Shown here one piece after another: positions 37,601-44,219 of a stretch of DNA of 64,000 nt (its first letter is position 1; each line of letters starts with the position of its first letter). The DNA lies in contig NZ_QIRF01000001.1 in NCBI RefSeq assembly GCF_003332825.1, forward strand, positions 434,001-498,000. The letters are read 5' to 3'. This DNA comes from Dyella sp. C9 (GTDB lineage Bacteria; Pseudomonadota; Gammaproteobacteria; Xanthomonadales; Rhodanobacteraceae). Below the pieces are notes generated by a model. That model was not told the origin of the DNA. It did not search any database and worked only from the letters and a program-made list of their open reading frames with translations. A program made the position numbers and the translations under genes.

Positions 37601-38894
37601 GGGCAAGGCCGCAGCCGGTGGGGATGCGCTCCTCGTGGATGATGCAGGTGCCGCCGTTGAGCAGCGCACCCCAGATCTCCAGCGTCGAGGCGTCGAAGCC
37701 CAGCGGCGCGGCGTGCAGCATGCGCGGTGCATCGCCCAGGTCCACGTAATCGACGTCGCGCACCAGGCGGATGATCGCGCGATGCATGATCTGCGTGCCC
37801 TTGGGCGTGCCGGTGGAGCCGGAGGTGTACATCACGTAGGCGAGCGCGCTTCCGTCGGCCGGCGGCAGCGTGGTCGGCGGTGTTTCGGACTCCAGCTGCG
37901 CCAGCGTTTTCCGAGGCGCTTTCACCCCGGGCAGAACCGGTGCGTCGGCGGGTGCGATCAGCAACGCGGCCTGCGCGTCGTTGAGCGTGAATGCCAGCCG
38001 GTCCGCGGGATGCGCCGCGTCGAGCGGCAGGAAGGCCGCGCCTGCCTTGAGGATGCCAAGCATGGCAGCGATGGCATCGGCCGAACGCTCCAGCAGCAGG
38101 CCGACCACGTCGCCGGGCTTGACGCCGCTGGCGATCAGGCCGGCGGCGATGTGGTCCGCGCGCGCATTGAGTTCGTCATAGCGCAGCGAAAAGCCGTCAC
38201 CGGCCAACGCAATGCGAGCGGCGTGGCGCCTCGCTGTTGCAGCGAACAGGCCGTGCACGGTGTCGTCGGGGTGGCGTGGCACGGCGGTGTCATTCCAGCC
38301 ATGCAGCAGCTGCTCATGTTGCCGCCCTTCGATGGCGCGGATATCGGTGAGTGAACGTTCGCCCTCTGCGACCAACGCGGCCAGCACGAGCCGCACGCAG
38401 CCTGCAAACAGCGTCACGCCGGCAGTGTCGAACGGCGCCTTGAACAGCACGTGCAGCTGGCCAGCGGCGGCATCGAGCCACCACTGGCTATGCGTGAATG
38501 GCGGTGCGTCAAGCACGGTGTCGGTTACGCACCAGGCGGTCGCCTCGCTGGCTTCGGCGGCGCCGGCCAGGGTGGCGTCGACCAGCACGAGCCACGCATC
38601 GCGGCTGACCTCGCGCGGCGTTTCCACGCATGCCTGGTGGATGAGACCGTCGATGAACGCCGTGGCCAGCACGCGTTCGGCGCCGGTCAGCAGCGATTCG
38701 GCCAGGGCCAGCGCTGCAGTCAGCTGCTGCGGTGATGCGGTGGTGAGGACTCGTTCGTCTCCGCCATCCAGTGCAAAGACTTCCCGCTGCCAGCCGGCTT
38801 CGGCCACGCCAGGCTGGCGCGGCAGCACATCGAAGAGTGTCGCGAAAGGCGAGGCCGGATGATGGTCGGGAGGGCTTGCATTCATTGCATTCAC
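31632..38894 (-). CDS. Hybrid NRPS-PKS-aminotransferase: (partial C)-A-T-KS-AT-ACP-AMT
   Basis: 2420 aa. Residues 1-200 look like only the C-terminal half of a condensation domain (no HHxxxDG; ends with HGWNDTAV). A spans 205-700 (YTSGSTGTPKG 356-366, NGYGPTE, NGKLDRR). T has Ser749. KS spans 808-1235 (Cys979 in TACSTS, His1115, His1155). AT spans about 1325-1640 (Ser1419 in GHSVG; HAFH at 1515-1518 is the malonyl-type motif). ACP has Ser1753 in GLDSL. An Ala/Pro-rich linker holds a Gln/Met helix (1833-1855). The PLP aminotransferase spans 1960-2390 (Lys2205 in YGKVVGGG, Asp2177). There is no KR or DH. The logical product is an amino acid extended by malonate, then transaminated at the beta-keto carbon. 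The A pocket read by eye is D-A-L-W-L-I-G-T-F, a hydrophobic, Val-like code. Confidence 0.9.
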   Translation of the reverse strand: MNAMNASPPDHHPASPFATLFDVLPRQPGVAEAGWQREVFALDGGDERVLTTASPQQLTAALALAESLLTGAERVLATAFIDGLIHQACVETPREVSRDAWLVLVDATLAGAAEASEATAWCVTDTVLDAPPFTHSQWWLDAAAGQLHVLFKAPFDTAGVTLFAGCVRLVLAALVAEGERSLTDIRAIEGRQHEQLLHGWNDTAVPRHPDDTVHGLFAATARRHAARIALAGDGFSLRYDELNARADHIAAGLIASGVKPGDVVGLLLERSADAIAAMLGILKAGAAFLPLDAAHPADRLAFTLNDAQAALLIAPADAPVLPGVKAPRKTLAQLESETPPTTLPPADGSALAYVMYTSGSTGTPKGTQIMHRAIIRLVRDVDYVDLGDAPRMLHAAPLGFDASTLEIWGALLNGGTCIIHEERIPTGCGLARTIRRHDARIAWLTAALFNAIVDDDATRLEGLRQLLIGGEALSVAHVRKAYAALPGVAIINGYGPTECTTFSATYPIPRSLDAGARSIPIGRPIPNTTLHVLNARGEHVPVGVAGELYIGGAGLARGYLGQPGLTAERFVTDPFGAVGDRLYRTGDLVRWLPEGVVEFIGRTDHQVKIRGFRIELGEIEASLQGIPGVRAGAVLAREDRPGQKRLVAYYVADDASLTARQLREQLARGLPEFMVPAIYLRLDAFPVTANGKLDRRALPAPDGRRPELAEAYVPPVGPLEQKLCELLGDMLGLDQVGRHDNFFDLGGHSLLAVRAVARIQEELSRAPTIPAFFGNPTPAALAALIEGRDNRSALASRIARGRHDDHGEAVAIVAMAGRFPGASDVETFWDNLCAGRESIRFFSAEQLDPAVPATDRDDPAYVAARGVIDGVEQFDAAFFGMSPREAELTDPQQRIFLELCWECLERGGYVPDAHEAPVGVFGGMHNATYFQRHLQTRPDLIDKLGAFQVMLANEKDYLTTRVAHKLNLTGPAISMNTACSTSLVAICQATAALRNGQCDMALAGGVSIACPPHSGYLSQEGSMLSPDGHTRTFDAQAQGTVFSDGAAVLLLKRLSDAQRDGDTIHAVIRGVAINNDGGIKASFTAPSSAGQAAVISMALADAGVEPRSISYVEAHGTATPLGDPIEIEGLTAAFRQGTDEHGFCAIGSVKSNMGHLVMAAGATGVIKTALSLRERTLPPTLHYQSPNPKLELAGTPFVVNHTLRAWTPDGHPLRAGVSSFGVGGTNAHVILEEAPAREASEAAEGPQLLLLSARSAEALGRAASQLARHLADHPALNLADVAYTLAHGRKAFTQRLHVVASSAGEAASQLAQLTASAAHAATQPEPGVVFLFPGQGSQYAGMGRSLHAVDPAFRAALDECAGLLQDELGFDLRERLFTDDAEALRETSLTQPATFAIEYALAQSWMAMGVKPVAMIGHSVGEFVAAVIAGVMSLADGLRLVARRGRLMQAMPAGAMLSVRMDAARLLSRLPAGLQLAAENSPQACVASGDGKDIEAFRAALDADGVACRLLQTSHAFHSAMMDPVLDPFREEVARIALAAPRVPIISTLTGQPLGAGEATTAEYWTRHLRGTVQFSRALIHQLGQAPALLLEVGPRTALTTLARQHPQSRGHTIVASLADTPDNERAAWLNAVGQLWCAGAGGTLQALDRRQRRHRVELPTYPFERKRHWIDPAAVAAPVAPDQPDNVIPLFTQPPAPAAESPMEANLAGTTAGSARQTRLLAQLVELFEDVSGSELQGVDPGAGFVELGLDSLALTQVALQLQKTFALKITFRELMESFSSFERLAMHIDQLLPPEANAPATPAAVAAPAVATAPVIATPLAASIQPTASGHLVQDVIQQQMLIMQQQLALLAGASLAAAPVAGAAPAPPAQPTTAAAPAAATATAAPVNAAAPQDEEAALAHTTYDVKKAFGAIARIHSTSTELSERQRARLDAFMRRYIDRTRASKEYTQRHRDHLADPRVVNGFRPLLKEMIYQIVINRSKGSKVWDLDGNEYVDALNGFGMNLFGWQPDFVLDAVRRQLDAGYEIGPQHPLAGEVAEQVCEITGFDRAALCNTGSEAVMGTIRIARTVTGRDTLVIFTGSYHGIFDEVIVRGTKKLRSVPAAPGILRNTSENVLVLDYGTPESLQIIRERAGSIAAVLVEPVQSRRPDFQPREFLKELRAITADAGALLIFDEVVTGFRSHPRGAQAVLGIDADLASYGKVVGGGFPIGVIAGKRRYMDALDGGGWQYGDASIPTVGVTYFAGTFVRHPLALAAAHAVLDHLKANGAALQERLNARTSLLMDELNAFCASVGAPIQLVHFASVWKTNFTEDHPLQDLLFAMMRSRGVHVLDNFPCFFTTAHSEQDFQAIAKAFKDSVLELQEAEFLPRHRNVETLAFDATRPPVVGARLGKDQEGNPAWFVPNPDVPGKYMRVNA

Positions 38895-38933
38895 TACGTG
38901 CGGCTTCAGCGGAAGGACGTGGGTACAGCCGGC

Positions 38934-39851
38934 TCAGTCGGCGACGGCGTAGGCCGTGCGCTGCGTGAGCGAAGGGCACGCCGGTGGGCGGCTGCCCTGG
39001 CCACGCAATGCGATCATGGCGGTCGCGGCCAGGTAGCTGAGCCGGTCGAACAGCGCGTTCCTGCCGATCAGCGGCGGTTGCACGCCCTTGCGACGCAGCA
39101 GTTCGTTCATCACGTGTTCCATCGCGTTGCGACGCGTGGCATCGGTGCTGTAGGTGAGGCTGATGGTGATCGACGGCTCGTCGCCGGTCTCCACCATGTG
39201 CGGACTGGTGATGGGGATGTACACGCCCGTGCCGGGGCTGACGGTGAACACGCGGGCACGTTCGCGGAACTCCTCGCGCCACTTCACCTGGTCCAGTTCA
39301 TGGCGGGTGTGGAAGCAGTCACGGGCCTGCTCGCTGCATACCTCGATGTCGTCGGCGTCCCACACGTACACCTTCTTGGTGCCGTGGATCTGCAGCAGGA
39401 TGCCGTGGTTGCGATCGATGTGGAACGGCGTGACGGTGTGCGGCGAGGCCACGAAGATCCAGCCGGCGCGGTAGTACATGCCCGGATCCTTGGCCTCGAT
39501 GTGCGGCTTTATCGGATCCAGTGCCAGGTCGATCAGCGCGCGATAGGTCGGGTCCGCCTGCACGTGGCGCAGCAACATCCAGGCCTTGGCCTCGTTGATG
39601 CCCTGCAGTGTGTCAGTGACCGAGCGGCGATTGGGATACAGCCGCGCGACATCGTCGAAATTGGCGTCGGCGCCGGCGGTGTTGTTGAAGGTGAACAGGT
39701 GGCTGCTGCCCTGGAAGCGCTTGCCCAGGGCCACCAGCTGGTCGGGTTGCAGCAGTGGATGGTCGGTGAGCCCGTGGCGAACGGACTGCATGCGCCAAGG
39801 ATCGAAGTTGGCCCAATCCATCTCGATCAGAGCGGCCGTGCTGGCATGCAT
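38934..39851 (-). CDS. Cupin/JmjC-like Fe(II) dioxygenase A
   Basis: This 305-aa protein has a cupin_8/JmjC-type metal triad: TPFHIDRNHG (His144, Asp146) and a distal His218 in ITSPHMVETGD. KKVYVWDADD lies between them. The family contains 2-oxoglutarate-dependent hydroxylases. It ends 39 bp before the megasynthase start on the same strand, so hydroxylation of an amino-acyl substrate is the natural guess. A G-rich ribosome-binding site (GGGGGAGGG) precedes the ATG. The N-terminal half is similar in order to the neighbouring dioxygenase B. Confidence 0.78.
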   Translation of the reverse strand: MHASTAALIEMDWANFDPWRMQSVRHGLTDHPLLQPDQLVALGKRFQGSSHLFTFNNTAGADANFDDVARLYPNRRSVTDTLQGINEAKAWMLLRHVQADPTYRALIDLALDPIKPHIEAKDPGMYYRAGWIFVASPHTVTPFHIDRNHGILLQIHGTKKVYVWDADDIEVCSEQARDCFHTRHELDQVKWREEFRERARVFTVSPGTGVYIPITSPHMVETGDEPSITISLTYSTDATRRNAMEHVMNELLRRKGVQPPLIGRNALFDRLSYLAATAMIALRGQGSRPPACPSLTQRTAYAVAD

Positions 39852-40095
39852 GGCTTACACCCTCCCCCGCGTGGTGCGGAACTGACTCGTCGAACGAGTG
39901 CCCCTGGTGTTCGGTCGGCGACCGCTGGCCGGGGCATCGAAACGGCCCTCGCTGGCGGATTTGCCTTGCCTTGAATGAGTCCGATTGTCGGCCGTTCGTG
40001 CCGCTTTTTCCCTAGACCATCCCGGCTAGTCCAACGCCTATCCCGTCCTGCCTATGCCGCGTACGATGGCGTGGCAAGCTTGCGGAAAAGCGCTG
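39852..40095. promoter_or_regulatory. Intergenic gap with direct heptamer repeats, possible megasynthase operon control
   Basis: This 244-bp gap is the largest break in the minus-strand run from 41848 to 12253. It contains CTAGACC (40012-40018) and CTAGTCC (40026-40032), 14 bp apart start to start, with a looser CTATCCC at 40038. On the minus strand CTAGGGAAA reads from 40015; a near copy, CTAGGGGAAA, lies upstream of the sugar transferase gene (44090-44081). No clear -35/-10 pair or terminator was found. Confidence 0.35.
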
Positions 40096-41031
40096 TCAGG
40101 CCGCGTCTTCGTGCGATGCAAGCATGCGATGGACGCGCTGGCCGACGCGGGCGATGCCGCACTTGGCGTGGTCGACCAGGCGATTCCGGCCGATTGGGTG
40201 GGGACGCAGTCCGAGCCGCCGCATGCGCGCGTTGAAGCGGTGGGCATCAGTCCACATGTCGGACTGGCGGGTGCGGAAGGTGAGTGCGAGCGATACCGAC
40301 AGCTGCGGTCCCGTGTGCACACGGTGCGGTGCAATGAACGGGTGATGCACGCCGGTGCCGGGTTCCAGGGCGTACGAGGCAGCCTTGGACTCGAACGAGG
40401 GGTGGTAGGGCGGCTTGAGTCCCACGCGGGCAAGCAGGTGGTCCTTTTGTTCCGCGCTCATGATCTCGTCGTCGTCCTGGTCCCACAGGTACACCGTCTT
40501 CTGGCCGCGCACCTGCAGCAGGAAATTCATCTCGCGGTCCATGTGATAAGGCGTCACCGAATCCTGCGCCGAGATGAAGACGTAGGACGAATACCAGCTC
40601 ATGGTCGGATCGAGCGGCTCGGTTTGCGCCGCCACCTCGCCGAGCAGCCCCTCGATCAGTGGCCGGTAGCTGGCGTCACGCTCGGGATTGTTGATGCACA
40701 GGTAGGAGCCCAGCTCCTCGAAGCGTTCGAGCACGTCCTCCAGGTGCATTCCCTGGCGGTACTTTTCGTAGGAGGTTTCGAAGGTGGCGTCTCCAGGAAT
40801 CCGGCCCATCCGCACCAGCATCTGCTCGCGGGGCAGGCGGCGGCACAGGGCGAACAGCTCGTCCAGCCCGAACAGCGGATGGCTTGCCAACTGGTGCCGC
40901 ACCAGGAACGGGCGGCGGTTGTAGGCCGTCTGCAGGGTCGAGGGCGCAAGGTCCAGCCACGGCGTACGCTGCGCGCGTCCACGGGCCAGAATGTCGCCGT
41001 ATTCCCGGCTTGAAAGGTATTGGCCAAGCAT
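40096..41031 (-). CDS. Cupin/JmjC-like Fe(II) dioxygenase B
   Basis: This 311-aa protein has TPYHMDREMN (His163, Asp165) and APHRVHTG (distal His236), with QKTVYLWDQDDDE between, so its layout parallels dioxygenase A. The start at 41031 (MLGQYLSSRE) follows a GGGGGAG ribosome-binding site; the longer in-frame ORF lacks one. Two such enzymes in tandem upstream of a megasynthase suggests two oxidations of the product, or one pathway with two substrates. A transcription-regulator role, as annotated for some cupin_8 proteins, is less likely given the intact metal ligands. Confidence 0.78.
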   Translation of the reverse strand: MLGQYLSSREYGDILARGRAQRTPWLDLAPSTLQTAYNRRPFLVRHQLASHPLFGLDELFALCRRLPREQMLVRMGRIPGDATFETSYEKYRQGMHLEDVLERFEELGSYLCINNPERDASYRPLIEGLLGEVAAQTEPLDPTMSWYSSYVFISAQDSVTPYHMDREMNFLLQVRGQKTVYLWDQDDDEIMSAEQKDHLLARVGLKPPYHPSFESKAASYALEPGTGVHHPFIAPHRVHTGPQLSVSLALTFRTRQSDMWTDAHRFNARMRRLGLRPHPIGRNRLVDHAKCGIARVGQRVHRMLASHEDAA

Positions 41032-41068
41032 GATGTCGGCTCCCCCAGCATTGGAGCGTTGTGTCGCG

Positions 41069-41848
41069 TCAGTGCGTATCGGCCGGCCTGGCCTGGAATG
41101 CGAACAGCCAAAGTATGGCGCCCTGGATCGGTGAACCAATCCAACGGACGTTATAGGTGCCGGCGGCGTCCACGCGCTTGTAGGCCACCGCGCATTGCAC
41201 GCCGCTGTTGTCGGGCAGCATCAGGTAGCTGTCGAGCAGGGTGAAGCCGCTGTCGGGCCGGGTGGTCATGTGCTTGAACGCGCCATCGCCCCACCACACG
41301 GCCACCAGCAGCGCCGGCCCGGTGGTGGTGACGCTGCCGCTGCTGAGCACCAGCCCGGGCTCGGCGTAGTTCTGTGCCACATCCTGCAAAACGCCGGCAT
41401 GGGTCACTTCGATGAAGGGCAGGGAGATTTCCCCTTCGGGATAACCCGACTTGTCGACCCGCACGGTGTGGCCGGCTCCGCCCTTGCCCGCCAGTGCCAC
41501 GTAGGCGGTGACGTTGAAGGCATCGCCGTAGCCGTTGTAGCTGACGCTGCGCCCGATCCGCTTCCAGCGGTTGGCATAGCTGTCGTCGGGCGCGTTGGCG
41601 TTCTTGGCATAGCCGCCGTTGAGCACGATGAAGGAGCTGCCGGAGGGCTGCGTGTCCATCGGCGCGGTGACTGCCGGCGTGACACCTTCGCCTTCGGAAT
41701 GGGTCAGCAGCGTATGCGCGCCAAGCGCCGGCGCGGAAGCCTCCAGGGCGGCCGGTTCCTGCGCAGCTGCCGCCAATGGCAACAAGGCGAGCAGGGCCGC
41801 CAGCAAGGGATGCCGATGACGGCGGTTATCGCTGGCGCGCTCGGGCAT
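41069..41848 (-). CDS. Secreted protein of unknown function
   Basis: This 259-aa protein has a clear signal peptide (HPLLAALLALLPLAAAAQ). The mature part is rich in Gly, Asn and aromatic residues, in an alternating pattern that suggests a beta-sandwich (GSSFIVLNGGYAKN, LLVAVWWGDGAFKHM, LWLFAFQARP). I do not recognise the family. It lies 37 bp upstream of dioxygenase B on the same strand, so it could be co-transcribed with the megasynthase genes. It is divergent from the J-domain gene. Confidence 0.65.
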   Translation of the reverse strand: MPERASDNRRHRHPLLAALLALLPLAAAAQEPAALEASAPALGAHTLLTHSEGEGVTPAVTAPMDTQPSGSSFIVLNGGYAKNANAPDDSYANRWKRIGRSVSYNGYGDAFNVTAYVALAGKGGAGHTVRVDKSGYPEGEISLPFIEVTHAGVLQDVAQNYAEPGLVLSSGSVTTTGPALLVAVWWGDGAFKHMTTRPDSGFTLLDSYLMLPDNSGVQCAVAYKRVDAAGTYNVRWIGSPIQGAILWLFAFQARPADTH

Positions 41849-41973
41849 GGCACGGTGCTCCGTACTGGATAAGTGGCTTATTGCGCGTGGCAAGCTGCTG
41901 TGCCAAGAATGCCGCCGCGTTCGCCGAAGGGGCGGCAACGCGATGGCATTGCCACCCGCAGGGGGACACCGGC

Positions 41974-42672
41974 TTGGCCAGCGAGACGGATTTTCTCGAC
42001 ATGTACCGGACGCTCGGCCTGCGTCCCGGCTGTCCATTGCCCGAGCTCAAGCAGGCATTCCGCCGCCACGTCGCGCGGATGCATCCGGATCGCCAGGGGG
42101 CCGCTGCCGTCGATGCGGCGACGACGGCGCGGTTGCAACGGCTGATCGCGCAATACGACGCCGCCATGGATTTCCAGCGCGAACATGGGCGCCTGCCCGG
42201 TTCGGTGAGCCGAGTGCGTTTTGCCGTGCCCGATGCGGCGCCGGCTCCGGTGGCATCGCCGGTATTCACGCCGGTGCCGGGGCCGATGCGGGGTCGCCCG
42301 GCCTGGCGCCATCCGCTGTTGGTGTTGCTGATCCCTGCGGCGTTGCTCGCGGTCCTGGGCTGGGAGATCGCCGGCCATCCTGCGGTGAACAGCTCGTCGG
42401 CCGAGTCGTCATCGGCGGAGCAAGAAGCATCGCCGCTCGGTAGCGCGGCGCCCGCGGCGTCGTTGTCGCTGGGCATGTCGCATGAGGACGTGCGGGCCCT
42501 GCTGGGTGATCCGGTGAGCGTGGAGGGCGACCGCTGGGTATACGGACCCTCATGGGTGCGTTTCGGCGGCGATGGGGTGAGCGACTGGTACAGCTCGCCA
42601 CTGCGCGCGCTGGGCAGCTCGACCCGTACCCCGGATACGCCGCCGGTCATGCCGCGCACCGACGGCAACTAG
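41974..42672 (+). CDS. J-domain protein with a membrane helix and SmpA/BamE-like tail
   Basis: This is a 232-aa protein if started at the TTG at 41974, which has an AGGGGGA ribosome-binding site at 41960-41966; upstream in-frame sequence has no such signal. An N-terminal J domain (MYRTLGL, HVARMHPDR with HPD at 37-39) is followed by a single helix (about 113-131). The C-terminal segment LGMSHEDVRALLGDP, then DRWVYGP, resembles the SmpA/OmlA/BamE motif. A J domain would recruit an Hsp70; the tail may bind envelope or substrate proteins. It ends 4 nt inside the convergent sugar transferase gene. Confidence 0.65.
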   Translation: MASETDFLDMYRTLGLRPGCPLPELKQAFRRHVARMHPDRQGAAAVDAATTARLQRLIAQYDAAMDFQREHGRLPGSVSRVRFAVPDAAPAPVASPVFTPVPGPMRGRPAWRHPLLVLLIPAALLAVLGWEIAGHPAVNSSSAESSSAEQEASPLGSAAPAASLSLGMSHEDVRALLGDPVSVEGDRWVYGPSWVRFGGDGVSDWYSSPLRALGSSTRTPDTPPVMPRTDGN

Positions 42673-44069
42673 CGCGCGCCACGCCCAAACAGCACCACCT
42701 CCACCGTCTGGATCAGGATCAGCAGGTCCAGCAGCAGGTTGTGGTTCTTCACGTAGAAAAGGTCGTACTTCAGCTTCTCCGCCGCTTCCTCCACGGTGGC
42801 GCCATAGGGGTAGCTCAGCTGGGCCCAGCCGGCGAGCCCCGGCTTCAGGCAATGGCGCAGGCTGTAATAGCGGATCTGACTGGCCAGGTCGGCCACGAAC
42901 TGCGGGCGTTCCGGCCGTGGCCCCACGATGCTCATGTCGCCCTTCAGTACATTCCACAGTTGTGGCAGTTCGTCGATGCGCAGCTTGCGGCTGATGCGGC
43001 CAACGCGCGTCACGCGGTCATCGTTCTTGCTGGCCCAGCGCGCCACGCCATCGCGCTCGGCATCGGTGCGCATGCTGCGGAACTTGAGCAACTGGAACGT
43101 GCAGCCGTGCGCGCCGACGCGCTCCTGCCGATACAGGATGGGCTGGCCCGGGCCGGACTCCAGGCGGATGGCCAGCGCCTCCAGCAACATCAGCGGCCAG
43201 CACAGCAGCAGCAACACCGATGCGGCGCCGAGGTCGAAACAGCGCTTGCTCAGCTGGCGCAGCGGCGTGCCGTTGAAGCCGCCGGAGAATACCAGCCACG
43301 ACGGGTCGAGGATCGCCAGCTGCAGACGCCCGGATTCGCGCTCGAAGAACGAGGTGAGGTCGGTGATGGCGATGCCCATCTGACGGCATTCGAGCAGGTC
43401 GTCCATCGGCAGGTGGCCGCGGCGGTCATCCACGCCCACCACGATCTCGTCGATCTGCTCGCGCAGCACGAAGGCATGCAGCGGGAGATTGGTGCGCACC
43501 AGTTGTTCGTCGGGCACCGCGACGGCCTCGCGCGCATGCGGGACGTAACCGACCACGCAGAAACCGCGCCGGTCGGTGCGCCGGCGCATCTGGTTGTGGA
43601 TCTGCGAGGCCCGCGTGCCGGCGCCAAGGATCAGCACGCGGCGCTTGAGCGCCTCCACCTCCACCAGCCGCAGGAACAACAGGCGCAGCATGTATACCAG
43701 CAGGAAGCCCAGCCCCAGCGCGATGGCCAGCACGCCGCGGCCGACGTAGGCCTGCGGCACCACGTAGTAACCGATGACCAGCAGGATGCCGCCCATCACG
43801 AAGGCAACGATCTGTCGCGCGAGCAGGCCGAAGCGGCTCATGCGCATGTGGGCCTGGTATTGGCCCAGGGCCACCATGCCGACCACGATGACGGTAGCGA
43901 ACACCAGTGCACGCTCAGGGAGGTGCACCGTGAATTCCGCCAGTTCATCAGCGTTGCGGAAATAGCGCGCGTAGGTGGCGATGCACAGCGAAACGGCCAG
44001 CAACAACAATTCACACAGGCCTAGCAGCATGAGCCAACGCACGGATTGCCGACGCAGGAAACGAAGCAT
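42669..44069 (-). CDS. EPS-initiating polyprenyl phosphosugar transferase (EpsB/TIGR03013-like)
   Basis: This 466-aa protein has four or five N-terminal helices, a CoA-binding-like Rossmann segment (RVLILGAGTRASQI) and a C-terminal bacterial sugar transferase domain: QERVGAHGCTFQLLKFRSMRTD, in two pieces, then SIVGPRPERP and KPGLAGWAQL. It would transfer a sugar-1-phosphate to undecaprenyl phosphate and start EPS synthesis. The start at 44069 (MLRFLRRQ) follows GGGGGGA. The layout matches the exosortase-A-type (TIGR03013) enzyme. Confidence 0.88.
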   Translation of the reverse strand: MLRFLRRQSVRWLMLLGLCELLLLAVSLCIATYARYFRNADELAEFTVHLPERALVFATVIVVGMVALGQYQAHMRMSRFGLLARQIVAFVMGGILLVIGYYVVPQAYVGRGVLAIALGLGFLLVYMLRLLFLRLVEVEALKRRVLILGAGTRASQIHNQMRRRTDRRGFCVVGYVPHAREAVAVPDEQLVRTNLPLHAFVLREQIDEIVVGVDDRRGHLPMDDLLECRQMGIAITDLTSFFERESGRLQLAILDPSWLVFSGGFNGTPLRQLSKRCFDLGAASVLLLLCWPLMLLEALAIRLESGPGQPILYRQERVGAHGCTFQLLKFRSMRTDAERDGVARWASKNDDRVTRVGRISRKLRIDELPQLWNVLKGDMSIVGPRPERPQFVADLASQIRYYSLRHCLKPGLAGWAQLSYPYGATVEEAAEKLKYDLFYVKNHNLLLDLLILIQTVEVVLFGRGAR

Positions 44070-44219
44070 CCGATCCCCCCTTTCCCCTAGTTGCAATCGC
44101 GTCCATTCAAACCGGAGAAAAGGCTATCGCGAGGCTTTCATCAGTGTCGATGCAACTTAGGTAAGAGCCGCGCAGGCGGCCGTTCGGCTGTCTCAGCCAT
44201 GTAACACCAGCAATCCGTT
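44070..44219. other. Gap between phosphopantetheinyl transferase and sugar transferase genes
   Basis: This 150-bp gap on the minus-strand operon probably holds a promoter for the sugar transferase gene, but no convincing hexamer pair was found. The minus strand carries CTAGGGGAAA from 44090, similar to a motif upstream of the dioxygenase A gene. Confidence 0.4.

Noticed and set aside
33528..38354. A 1608-codon plus-strand open frame antisense to the hybrid megasynthase
   Set aside because: It mirrors the third-position GC bias of the real gene, has no ribosome-binding site or recognisable domain, and the minus-strand product shows complete catalytic motifs.
41889..41907. Sigma54-like promoter (TTGGCAC...TTGCC) upstream of the secreted protein on the minus strand
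   Set aside because: The GG to GC spacing is 11 nt instead of the strict 10, and no enhancer-binding protein is nearby.
44130..44219. Rho-independent terminator after the phosphopantetheinyl transferase gene
   Set aside because: Only short GC stems (about 5 bp) are present and no T-run follows on the minus strand.
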